Source: Acidobacteriota bacterium
Lineage (GTDB): Bacteria > Acidobacteriota > Terriglobia > Terriglobales > Acidobacteriaceae
DNA length: 12,112 nucleotides
Assembly: GCA_003224785.1 (NCBI GenBank)
Contig: QHZV01000075.1
Location: 1-12,112 of the forward strand
Direction: 5' to 3'
Shown piece after piece: positions 6,489 to 12,112 of this stretch. The position numbers and the translations under genes are program-made. The notes beneath the pieces were generated by a model, which was not told the origin of the DNA, did no database searches, and saw nothing but the letters and a program-made list of their open reading frames with translations. How positions within the stretch are numbered: the first letter of the stretch is position 1; each line of letters starts with the position of its first letter.

Positions 6489-7034
6489 ATGAGCGCTGAA
6501 GAATTCCACGAACTCCACGAACACATCGAGCATGGCGCTCACAATCCTGAGATGGCGCCGGTTTCACTGACTATGGCAATCCTTGCCGTGCTGGTTGCGG
6601 TCGTCACACTACTCGGCCACCGGATGCACACCGAAGAGGTGGTGATGCAAACCCGCGCCAACGACCAGTGGGCCTATTACCAAGGCAAGGACACCCGTCT
6701 TCACACCGATCAAAAATTGGTCGGCCTGGCAGGCGTTCTCAAGGGCACGGATTCGAGCAAGGCAGCGAGCTGGATCGAATCCACCAAGGCAGAAGCAGAC
6801 AAGTACGACAAGCAGAAAGAGGAGATCCAGTCAGAAGCGCGAAAACTGGAAAATGAAGCGACCGTTGCTCGCCGCCGCGCCGACCGATTTGATCTCGGCG
6901 AAGTCTTTCTTGAAATAGCACTCGTGATCACCTCGATTACGCTGCTCTCCGGCCGCAAAGCTTTCTGGTGGCTGGGCATGCTGTCGGGAGCCATCGGTTT
7001 GGTGGTTGCGGCAAGCCACATGTTCATTCAATGA
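6489..7034 (+). CDS. DUF4337-type membrane protein
   Basis: The ATG at 6489 follows GAGAAG by about 6 nt. The 181-residue product starts with a His/Glu-rich segment (HELHEHIEHGAHN). It then has a membrane helix at about 25-43, the motif QTRANDQWAYYQGKDTR at 54-70, a charged coiled-coil region at about 95-132, and two closing helices at about 137-154 and 157-179. One helix, then the NDQWAYYQ(A/G)K motif, then a coiled coil and a C-terminal helical pair is typical of DUF4337 proteins. No function is known for them. The gene stands alone: 97 nt separate it from yjbQ and a long hairpin follows its stop. Confidence 0.85.
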   Translation: MSAEEFHELHEHIEHGAHNPEMAPVSLTMAILAVLVAVVTLLGHRMHTEEVVMQTRANDQWAYYQGKDTRLHTDQKLVGLAGVLKGTDSSKAASWIESTKAEADKYDKQKEEIQSEARKLENEATVARRRADRFDLGEVFLEIALVITSITLLSGRKAFWWLGMLSGAIGLVVAASHMFIQ

Positions 7035-7041
7035 AGGAGAT

Positions 7042-7116
7042 CGTGTGGCACAGGCGACCTGCCCGTGAATAGCCCCGAGGAACTCCGGGCACTACGGGCA
7101 GGCTGCGTGACACACG
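7042..7116. repeat. 75-nt long hairpin element downstream of the DUF4337 gene
   Basis: CGTGTGGCAC (7042-7051) pairs with GTGACACACG (7107-7116) at 9 of 10 positions. CCTGCCCGT (7058-7066) pairs perfectly with ACGGGCAGG (7094-7102). GCCC (7072-7075) pairs with GGGC (7087-7090), and GAG (7077-7079) with CTC (7083-7085) around a GAA loop. That gives 25 pairs in one nested, nearly symmetric hairpin starting 7 nt after the stop codon. It could be a palindromic dispersed repeat (REP/MITE-like), a structured 3' end, or a small RNA. No T-tract follows, so it is not a standard intrinsic terminator. Confidence 0.65.
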
Positions 7117-7140
7117 TTTCCCTGAAAATCCTTCTTCCAG

Positions 7141-7237
7141 AGCTCCCGTCTGGAGCTATAATCCCCGTATAAACCCGCCCACGGGCCTTTCATGGGGCCC
7201 CGACGGATATAAGACGCTCGCCTGTACGAGGTGGACT
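7141..7237 (+). promoter_or_regulatory. Candidate promoter with dyad spacer and structured leader
   Basis: A perfect -10 hexamer TATAAT lies at 7157-7162, with no good -35. Just upstream is the dyad AGCTCC (7141-7146) / GGAGCT (7152-7157). Downstream, CCCG (7174-7177)/CGGG (7182-7185) and GGGCC (7183-7187)/GGCCC (7196-7200) share bases and cannot form together. GAGGTGG (7228-7234) is the Shine-Dalgarno sequence for the ATG at 7238. The arrangement suggests a regulated leader but is unproven. Confidence 0.45.
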
Positions 7238-7513
7238 ATGTCCAGTCTGATCGTGCTTCTGATCACATGGGGCGTGCTCACGGCGGCCCTGATTGCTCTC
7301 CTGATCTACCGTGGCACTTTGACAATGCAAGAGGATGACCAGCTGTTTCTGGGCGACTCCGATGCCCATATGGCCCGGGAACAGGTGGAAATTATGGCCA
7401 AGGTGAATAAGCTTGGCCCATTCGTAAAAGTGCTGGGTACCGCTTCGGCGGTACTGATCCTGGCGATTGCCGGGATCGCGGTTTACCAGCAGATGATGCT
7501 GATGCAGCAGTAA
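7238..7513 (+). CDS. Unrecognised 91-residue two-helix membrane protein
   Basis: The start is well supported by GAGGTGG just upstream. The 91-residue product has one hydrophobic helix at about 3-24, a polar loop (TLTMQEDDQLFLGDSDAHMAREQVE, about 27-51), and a second helix at about 66-84 followed by a Met/Gln-rich end (YQQMMLMQQ). The layout suggests two membrane spans with an acidic loop of about 40 residues; topology cannot be fixed from sequence. I do not recognise a family beyond a vague similarity to small conserved Acidobacteriota membrane proteins. It has its own promoter-like region upstream, and a 94-nt gap separates it from the flavoprotein gene, so it is probably monocistronic. Confidence 0.75.
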   Translation: MSSLIVLLITWGVLTAALIALLIYRGTLTMQEDDQLFLGDSDAHMAREQVEIMAKVNKLGPFVKVLGTASAVLILAIAGIAVYQQMMLMQQ

Positions 7514-7607
7514 GCTGACGCCATTCGGCATCGCAAGTTGCACGCGCCATTTGTGTCTCTCGCGGAAGCTCTAGTAGCATCGAGGGCAATCTTCTATTGT
7601 CCGCGTG

Positions 7608-8795
7608 ATGCACGTGCCTGGAAAAATTGCGGTTGTAGGCGGTGGACCCGCAGGCGCATTTGTGGCTGCGCAGCTTGCGCGCTCCGGACGCGAAGTTCTC
7701 CTCTTCGACGAAAAGCTTGCCTGGGAGAAACCGTGCGGGGGCGGTCTTACTGACAAAGCGATTGCCCGCTGGCCATTCCTTCGTGAAGCCGCAGCCGAGC
7801 GCAACTGGATCAGCCACTGCGAACTCATTGCGCCTTCCGGGCGCGGCGTTTCATTCCAGCTTGATCGTCAGATTGCCATCTTTTCCCGCAAAGTCCTAAA
7901 TGGATTGCTGCTTGAGCGGGCCTGCCAGGCTGGAGCACAATTTTGTCATGCGCGGGTGACCGGCATTGATCGCACCGCAGAAGGATGGGCTTTGTGTACG
8001 TCCTCGGAAACACATTCAGCGGATTTCGTCGTGCTGGCGACAGGCGCTCGGAATTCGTTTCGCGAAAAGTTCTCGACGCCGCAGGGACCCGAGAATTTTA
8101 CGATCGCCGTCGGCTACTACATTCCGGGAAGCCACCAAACCGTCCAGATCAAATTCTTGAAAGAATTGTATGGATACATTTGGGTGTTTCCTCGCGCCGA
8201 TCATTTTTCAGTAGGAATATGCGGACGCATGCAGGGGATGAATACGGCCGGCCTGCGACGCGTGCTCGACGACTCGCTTCCGGAATTTGGCCTCAGCCTT
8301 GAAGGCGCACGTTTCTATGCCCATATTATTCCCTCACTGACGGTGAAAGCTTTGGGTCGTCCGATTTCCGGCAACGGATGGGCAATGATCGGCGATGCCG
8401 CCGGATTCGTTGATGCGATTACTGGTGAAGGGATTTATTACTCACTGCGATCGGCGGAACTATTGGCGAATGCGATTGAGCAAGATGCGCCTGAGAAATA
8501 TTCTGCATTCGTTCAAGAAGACTTTCTGCCGGAGCTTGAACATGCCTCCCGCATCGCCGGTCGGTTCTACGGCGGCAAGTGGATGGGTAGGCCGGTGGTA
8601 GAGCGAATGCTGCAACTGACTGTACGAAGTAAAAGTTTCCGCGAGTTAATGCGCGATCTGTTTGCCGGAACTCAGGAGTACTCCGATCTCCGCGAGCGCG
8701 TTCAGCGAAGCCTGCCGAGAATTGGTGCGGAAGCGGTGGTGAGCATGTTCTGGGAGCCTTCGAGAACGCTCTTTCCGCTGCGTAGTCGCGAATAG
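7608..8795 (+). CDS. Geranylgeranyl-reductase-family FAD-dependent oxidoreductase
   Basis: Numbered from the ATG at 7608 (395 residues), the N-terminus carries the FAD Rossmann motif VVGGGPAGAFVAAQLA (about 9-24), with D34/E35 ending the second strand. PCGGG at about 42-46, the substrate-pocket motif YGYIWVFP at about 188-195, and the second FAD motif IGDAAGFVDAITGEG at about 261-275 follow. These place it in the geranylgeranyl reductase superfamily, whose members saturate isoprenoid double bonds in membrane lipids, quinones or chlorophyll side chains. Which isoprenoid it acts on is not visible; a menaquinone or lipid tail is a guess. A GTG directly before (7605) is an alternative start. No convincing Shine-Dalgarno is near either, the closest being GAGGG some 20 nt upstream. 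It stands 32 nt before a tRNA gene. Confidence 0.87.
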   Translation: MHVPGKIAVVGGGPAGAFVAAQLARSGREVLLFDEKLAWEKPCGGGLTDKAIARWPFLREAAAERNWISHCELIAPSGRGVSFQLDRQIAIFSRKVLNGLLLERACQAGAQFCHARVTGIDRTAEGWALCTSSETHSADFVVLATGARNSFREKFSTPQGPENFTIAVGYYIPGSHQTVQIKFLKELYGYIWVFPRADHFSVGICGRMQGMNTAGLRRVLDDSLPEFGLSLEGARFYAHIIPSLTVKALGRPISGNGWAMIGDAAGFVDAITGEGIYYSLRSAELLANAIEQDAPEKYSAFVQEDFLPELEHASRIAGRFYGGKWMGRPVVERMLQLTVRSKSFRELMRDLFAGTQEYSDLRERVQRSLPRIGAEAVVSMFWEPSRTLFPLRSRE

Positions 8796-8827
8796 GCCTT
8801 TCAGGCGTCATTTAGAATGGAGATCGC

Positions 8828-8914
8828 GCCGGGATGGCGGAATTGGCAGACGCGCTGGACTTAGGATCCAGTGCCGTAAAAGGCGTGCAGGTTCAAGTCC
8901 TGTTCCCGGCACCA
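8828..8914 (+). tRNA. tRNA-Leu (anticodon UAG), CCA encoded
   Basis: The acceptor strands GCCGGGA (8828-8834) and TCCCGGC (8904-8910) pair fully, followed by discriminator A and an encoded CCA (8912-8914). The anticodon stem CTGGA/TCCAG (8855-8859/8867-8871) encloses the loop CTTAGGA with anticodon TAG at 8862-8864. The long variable arm (after 8871) and a GCAGG-TTCAAGT-CCTGT T-arm make it a class II tRNA, 87 nt in all. It reads CUA and, by wobble, other CUN leucine codons. TAGAAT at 8813-8818 may be its -10 element. Confidence 0.97.
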
Positions 8915-8923
8915 TAGTTGATT

Positions 8924-8939
8924 GTTCGTTAGAACGAAC
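8924..8939. repeat. Short palindrome GTTCGTT-AG-AACGAAC after the tRNA
   Basis: GTTCGTT (8924-8930) and AACGAAC (8933-8939) are perfect inverted copies with a 2-nt centre, starting 9 nt after the tRNA CCA. As RNA it could form six pairs around a TAGA loop. No T-tract follows. It could be a tRNA 3' processing or termination structure, or an operator for the DUF3467 gene 56 nt downstream. Confidence 0.45.
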
Positions 8940-8995
8940 CCAGGCTTCTGAAACCGCTTCCTTCCTCCGCTCATTCCCGCTACACTGTGTCCCGT

Positions 8996-9295
8996 ATGAT
9001 CAATCCTACTCAGCCCAATTTTAATGTCGTAAGCACTTCAGATTATCGCGAGACCTATGCCAACAGCGTTCAGGTGCGCGTGAATGTTTGGGACTTTTTT
9101 CTGGTCTTCGGGACCATGCAGCAGCAAACGGAGAATCAGGTCGAAGTGCGCAATTTTCAGGGAATTTATCTGAGCCCGCAGCAGGCGAAGGCGTTGGCGG
9201 CGATCCTCCAGCAGAACGTGACCAACTACGAAAGCACATTCGGCGAGATCAAACTCGATCCGCGAGTGCAAGCTGTTCCTGGCCCGGTACACTGA
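8996..9295 (+). CDS. DUF3467 family protein
   Basis: From the ATG at 8996 the product has 99 residues. A GTG at 8987 in the same frame would add three; neither start has a clear Shine-Dalgarno sequence. The pattern is that of DUF3467: an N-terminal strand region with YANSVQVRVNVWDFFLVFG (about 21-39), an EVRNFQGIYLSPQQAKALA segment (about 50-68), and a C-terminal helix with LQQNVTNYESTFGEI. The family is small, cytosolic and of unknown function; the LSPQQAK(A/R)L helix is its best-known mark. The gene ends 26 nt before the glycosyltransferase gene, which may be translated from the same mRNA, and its 5' side faces a palindrome after the tRNA. Confidence 0.85.
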   Translation: MINPTQPNFNVVSTSDYRETYANSVQVRVNVWDFFLVFGTMQQQTENQVEVRNFQGIYLSPQQAKALAAILQQNVTNYESTFGEIKLDPRVQAVPGPVH

Positions 9296-9321
9296 AACTG
9301 AACCCAGGCGCTCATCTCGGC

Positions 9322-10926
9322 ATGCCGCGCAACGTCGCCCTGTTCGCACTCATTGCAGCACTTCTAATCGCTTCTCATGCGCCGCTGCTCCGTCTTCCCT
9401 ACTTTTGGGACGAAGCCGGATATTACGTTCCTGCTGCGCGCGATCTGCTGGCGGGATCGCTCATTCCGCACTCAACTCCGTCCAACGCACATCCTCCGCT
9501 GGTGATGGCATGGCTGGCATTGATCTGGAAGATTATGGGCTTCCGCCCGGTGGTTACGAGATGCGCCATGCTGCTGCTCGCAGCGTTTTCTCTGCTCGGA
9601 TTGTTCCGGCTGGCGCTGGCTGTAAGCAGTCTCAGCGTGGCCACGTGGGCGACATTCTTGACGGCGGTGTATCCCGTGTTCTTTGCGCAGAGTTCGCTGG
9701 CGCAAGTGGATTTACCGGCCGCCGGATTTATTTTTTGGGGGCTGGAGTATTACGTCCGCAAACGAGTGTGGCTCGCGGGAATCTGGTTTTCGCTTGCGGC
9801 GCTTGCTAAAGAAACGGCGATTTTGGTGCCGATGGCATTGCTGCTGTGGGAAGTTTCGATGCGCGTGATTACGAGGCACTGGCGAGCCTCAGAGGCTGAA
9901 GCCGTGAGTCAAGGAGAGAGCAGTATCGGCACGAGTGGAACTCGTGCCCTTCCCGGTTGGAGCGCTGCCGAGTTCATCCTTGCGCCCCTTTTTCCACTGG
10001 GCCTTTGGTACGCATACCATTACGCGCGCACAGGATTCGTCTTCGGCAATCCTGAATTCTTCCAGTACAACTTCCAGGCAAACCTGCACCCATTGCGAAT
10101 CGTTCTGGCACTGCTGCTGAGAATTTGGCATACGACGGGGTATATGAATCTTTATGTATTGACCATCGCGTGCCTGTTGGCGATGCGGCAGTCACCAATT
10201 CAAGACGTCGCTGGCGCACGACCCAGGATCGCCGTCCCGGTTCAGCTCACGTTTCTAGCGGTCGCAGTGATCTATGTGATCGCGATGGCAATTGTGGGAG
10301 GCGCGGTGCTCGCACGCTACATGCTGCCGGTTGTCCCACTAGTCATCCTGGTTTGTGTGTCAACTGTTTGGCGGAGATTGCAAATATCGAATTGGGTGCT
10401 CGGAGTTGTCGCTCTTGCATTCGTTGGCGGACTGTTCGTGAATCCGCCTTACGGTTTTGCCCCCGAAGATAATCTCGCCTACGGCGACTACATTCGCCTG
10501 CATCAGAATGCCGAGCGCTGGCTGCAGGCACGCTATCCGAATGCACGTGTGCTCACGGCATGGCCCGCCACCGGCGAACTGACTAAGCCCGAGGTGGGAT
10601 ACGTCGAGAGACCGATGCGCGTTGTGCAGATCGAAGATTTCACCGCAGAACAACTGCTATCAACGGCGGACGCAAGTTCGCGATTCGATGTGGCTTTGGT
10701 GTTTTCGACCAAGTATCAACCGCGCACGATTTTCGATCGCTGGGAGAAATGGCAGGAATGGAAAGCACGCTATTTCGGCTTCCATCGTGACCTTCCGCCA
10801 GAGGCAGCGGCCGGAGTGCTCGGCGGAAGGCTCGTGTATGTTCGGCGGCGACAGGGACACTGGGTGGGGATTATTGAGGTGCAGAGGATCGAACAGGCTG
10901 CGAATATACCCAATTCACTCCGCTAG
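9322..10926 (+). CDS. GT39/PMT-type membrane glycosyltransferase
   Basis: I chose the ATG at 9322 because the longer frame from 9088 would overlap most of the DUF3467 gene and adds non-membrane residues; the Shine-Dalgarno sequence is weak. The 534-residue product is mostly hydrophobic, with roughly nine to eleven membrane helices and a soluble C-terminal domain of about 150 residues. The first loop carries FWDEAGYYVPAARDL (about 28-42), the acidic motif that serves as the active site in GT39/ArnT-like enzymes using polyprenyl-phosphate sugars. Sugar and acceptor are unknown. A polar insert near 9890-9960 between two membrane segments contains a palindrome (9928-9948) and may be a repeat inserted in frame. 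The last 12 nt overlap the convergent modC gene. No export or glycan operon surrounds it here. Confidence 0.85.
   Translation: MPRNVALFALIAALLIASHAPLLRLPYFWDEAGYYVPAARDLLAGSLIPHSTPSNAHPPLVMAWLALIWKIMGFRPVVTRCAMLLLAAFSLLGLFRLALAVSSLSVATWATFLTAVYPVFFAQSSLAQVDLPAAGFIFWGLEYYVRKRVWLAGIWFSLAALAKETAILVPMALLLWEVSMRVITRHWRASEAEAVSQGESSIGTSGTRALPGWSAAEFILAPLFPLGLWYAYHYARTGFVFGNPEFFQYNFQANLHPLRIVLALLLRIWHTTGYMNLYVLTIACLLAMRQSPIQDVAGARPRIAVPVQLTFLAVAVIYVIAMAIVGGAVLARYMLPVVPLVILVCVSTVWRRLQISNWVLGVVALAFVGGLFVNPPYGFAPEDNLAYGDYIRLHQNAERWLQARYPNARVLTAWPATGELTKPEVGYVERPMRVVQIEDFTAEQLLSTADASSRFDVALVFSTKYQPRTIFDRWEKWQEWKARYFGFHRDLPPEAAAGVLGGRLVYVRRRQGHWVGIIEVQRIEQAANIPNSLR
9928..9948. repeat. Perfect palindrome inside the glycosyltransferase gene
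   Basis: GGCACGAG (9928-9935) and CTCGTGCC (9941-9948) are exact inverted copies around TGGAA. The element is read through in frame and contributes residues like IGTSGTRALPG to a polar loop. It looks like a short dispersed palindromic repeat that landed in the gene without breaking it; a genome-wide copy count would confirm. Confidence 0.6.
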
Positions 10927-12075
10927 CAAATGGCACGAGTGGGTCTTCACAATCAGCCAGACCTGGCGGCCGGGCTTGAGTTCCAGTGAGTCGCGCGCGG
11001 CCAGAGTTAGATGGACTGACACTTCGACTCCGCAATCTACTCGCGCCACGATGATCATGTCTCGCTGAACCAGTGAGAGCACCCGCCCCGGGAGAATGTT
11101 CCGAGCGCTCAAGCCCACCGGCGCTGACGTGGCCAGCAGAACATCTCCAGCGCTGATTCCGAGTCGCAACCTGGCACCTGGCTCCGCGCGGACCAGCGGC
11201 GTCTCAAGCTCCACTTGCGCAGCTTCGAAACGCAATGAGCCGACCAGGCACGTCATGGTCCCGCGGTCTTCGTGGATCGCGGTGACTTGAGCGTCAAAAA
11301 TATTTTCGAATCCGGCAAGCTGCGCGACGGTTTCACCGCGTGGCGCAGAGAGCACTTCGTGCGGTGTACCTTGGGCGATGATCTTGCCTCGCTCCAGCAC
11401 CAACATTCTTTCACCAAGGGTAAAAACTTCTTCGCGGCTGTGGGTCACATACAAAACTGGGACAGGAAGATTTTGAATGTAGCGCCGCAGATCGTCAGCA
11501 ATTTTCATCCGCACCGGGAAATCGAGCGCAGCCAGAGGCTCGTCAAGAAGCAGAATGGAAGGTTCAGTGACCAGCGCTCGTGCCAATGCGACTCTCTGCC
11601 GCTCTCCGCCGGATAGTTGCGCCGGGCGCCGATCTCGTAACGAAAGAATATCCAGAGAATCGAGCGCTTTGTGCACGCGGTGTCGGCATTCCGGCGCATC
11701 GATTCCTGTTAATCCGTATGCGACATTGGATTCGACACTGAGATGTGGGAACAACGCGAGGTCCTGAAAGACGTATCCAATACGTCGGTTCTGGACTGGG
11801 AGATTGACGTGCTTTCCCAAATCGAATAGTACGCGCCCGGCGAGTTGGATCTGTCCGGAATCAGGGGTCTGCAGTCCTGCAATGCAGTCAAGCAGCGTGG
11901 TCTTTCCGGCGCCGGACGCGCCGAACAGGATTGTGATGCCAGCTTCGGCTCGGAACGAAACGTCTAAATCGAATTTATCCGTTTGTGTTGCACGTGCAAG
12001 CCGCACCTCCACCTGCAGCGCCGCCGATGACCTTTCGTTGACGGCTAGGTTTGTGCTTCTTAGAGTCGCGGCCAT
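10915..12075 (-). CDS. modC: Molybdate ABC transporter ATP-binding protein ModC
   Basis: ModC hydrolyses ATP at the inner membrane to drive molybdate uptake through ModB, with ModA as binding protein. From the ATG at 12075 it has 386 residues; a GTG at 12084 would add three. GGAA just before the ATG is a weak Shine-Dalgarno. Visible features are Walker A GASGAGKT at 52-59, Q-loop VFQD near 102-105, signature LSGGERQR at 154-161, Walker B ILLLDEP at 174-180 and H-loop histidine at about 212. A C-terminal TOBE/MOBE-like half follows (about 295-386, with GLSARNILPGRV), which binds oxyanion in ModC. NRRIGYVFQDLALFPHLSV is typical of ModC, but sulfate or other oxyanion importers cannot be fully excluded. 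It is usually the last gene of modABC, so modB and modA are expected beyond 12112. Its 3' end overlaps the glycosyltransferase gene by 12 nt. Confidence 0.85.
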   Translation of the reverse strand: MAATLRSTNLAVNERSSAALQVEVRLARATQTDKFDLDVSFRAEAGITILFGASGAGKTTLLDCIAGLQTPDSGQIQLAGRVLFDLGKHVNLPVQNRRIGYVFQDLALFPHLSVESNVAYGLTGIDAPECRHRVHKALDSLDILSLRDRRPAQLSGGERQRVALARALVTEPSILLLDEPLAALDFPVRMKIADDLRRYIQNLPVPVLYVTHSREEVFTLGERMLVLERGKIIAQGTPHEVLSAPRGETVAQLAGFENIFDAQVTAIHEDRGTMTCLVGSLRFEAAQVELETPLVRAEPGARLRLGISAGDVLLATSAPVGLSARNILPGRVLSLVQRDMIIVARVDCGVEVSVHLTLAARDSLELKPGRQVWLIVKTHSCHLLAE

Positions 12076-12112
12076 ACTTTCCACAGTTTTCGGTTCGACG
12101 AATACACCAACG

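Noticed and set aside
8815..8995. Integration site for a mobile element at the tRNA
   Set aside because: No integrase, no repeat of the tRNA 3' end, and ordinary chromosomal genes on both sides within the window.
9088..9321. Longer start for the glycosyltransferase, giving 612 residues
   Set aside because: It would overlap the DUF3467 gene for most of its length, and the added residues are polar and low-complexity, not a membrane start. The ATG at 9322 begins a natural hydrophobic N-terminus.

Overview
This window looks like a chromosomal housekeeping stretch from an Acidobacteriota-type bacterium (Koribacter/Terriglobia-like). That placement is an inference from memory of protein style: the LysS sequence, an SDR tail ending in a VTQAPQSF-type motif, an eight-cysteine zinc-ribbon protein, a YtxH/DUF948-like pair, and several short palindromic or purine-rich dispersed repeats between genes. 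Base composition is moderately GC-rich by eye; it was not counted. No phage, transposase, CRISPR array or defence system was seen.

Layout. Positions 1-911 (minus) hold a secreted TPR-like protein that runs off the left edge. A 307-nt gap with no recognised element leads to an SDR oxidoreductase gene (1219-1910, plus) whose C-terminal end is out of frame. A convergent heptamer-repeat hairpin separates it from a zinc-ribbon protein (1989-2453, minus). Divergent from that are a YtxH-domain protein and a DUF948-like membrane/coiled-coil protein (2557-3407, plus), closed by a probable terminator. Next are an ICMT/phospholipid-methyltransferase-type membrane protein (3449-3997, plus) and a small PH-like protein (3994-4335, minus); their stop codons overlap in one TTAA.

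The central part carries lysS (4477-5960, plus), split by an apparent 64-nt deletion that removes catalytic motif 2, followed 17 nt later by yjbQ (5978-6391). Two membrane proteins follow: a DUF4337-type protein (6489-7034) and an unrecognised 91-residue protein (7238-7513). Between them lie a 75-nt hairpin and a promoter-like leader. Then come a geranylgeranyl-reductase-family flavoprotein (7608-8795), tRNA-Leu(UAG) (8828-8914), a DUF3467 protein (8996-9295), a GT39/PMT-type membrane glycosyltransferase (9322-10926) with an in-frame palindrome, and modC of a molybdate transporter (10915-12075, minus).

The genes do not form one pathway. Likely co-transcribed pairs, judged from spacing, are YtxH + DUF948-like, lysS + yjbQ, and DUF3467 + GT39. 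The most notable observations are the two out-of-frame deletions in otherwise well-preserved genes (lysS and the SDR) and the series of structured repeat elements at gene borders, the strongest being the 75-nt hairpin at 7042-7116. I did not find a convincing new biological system.
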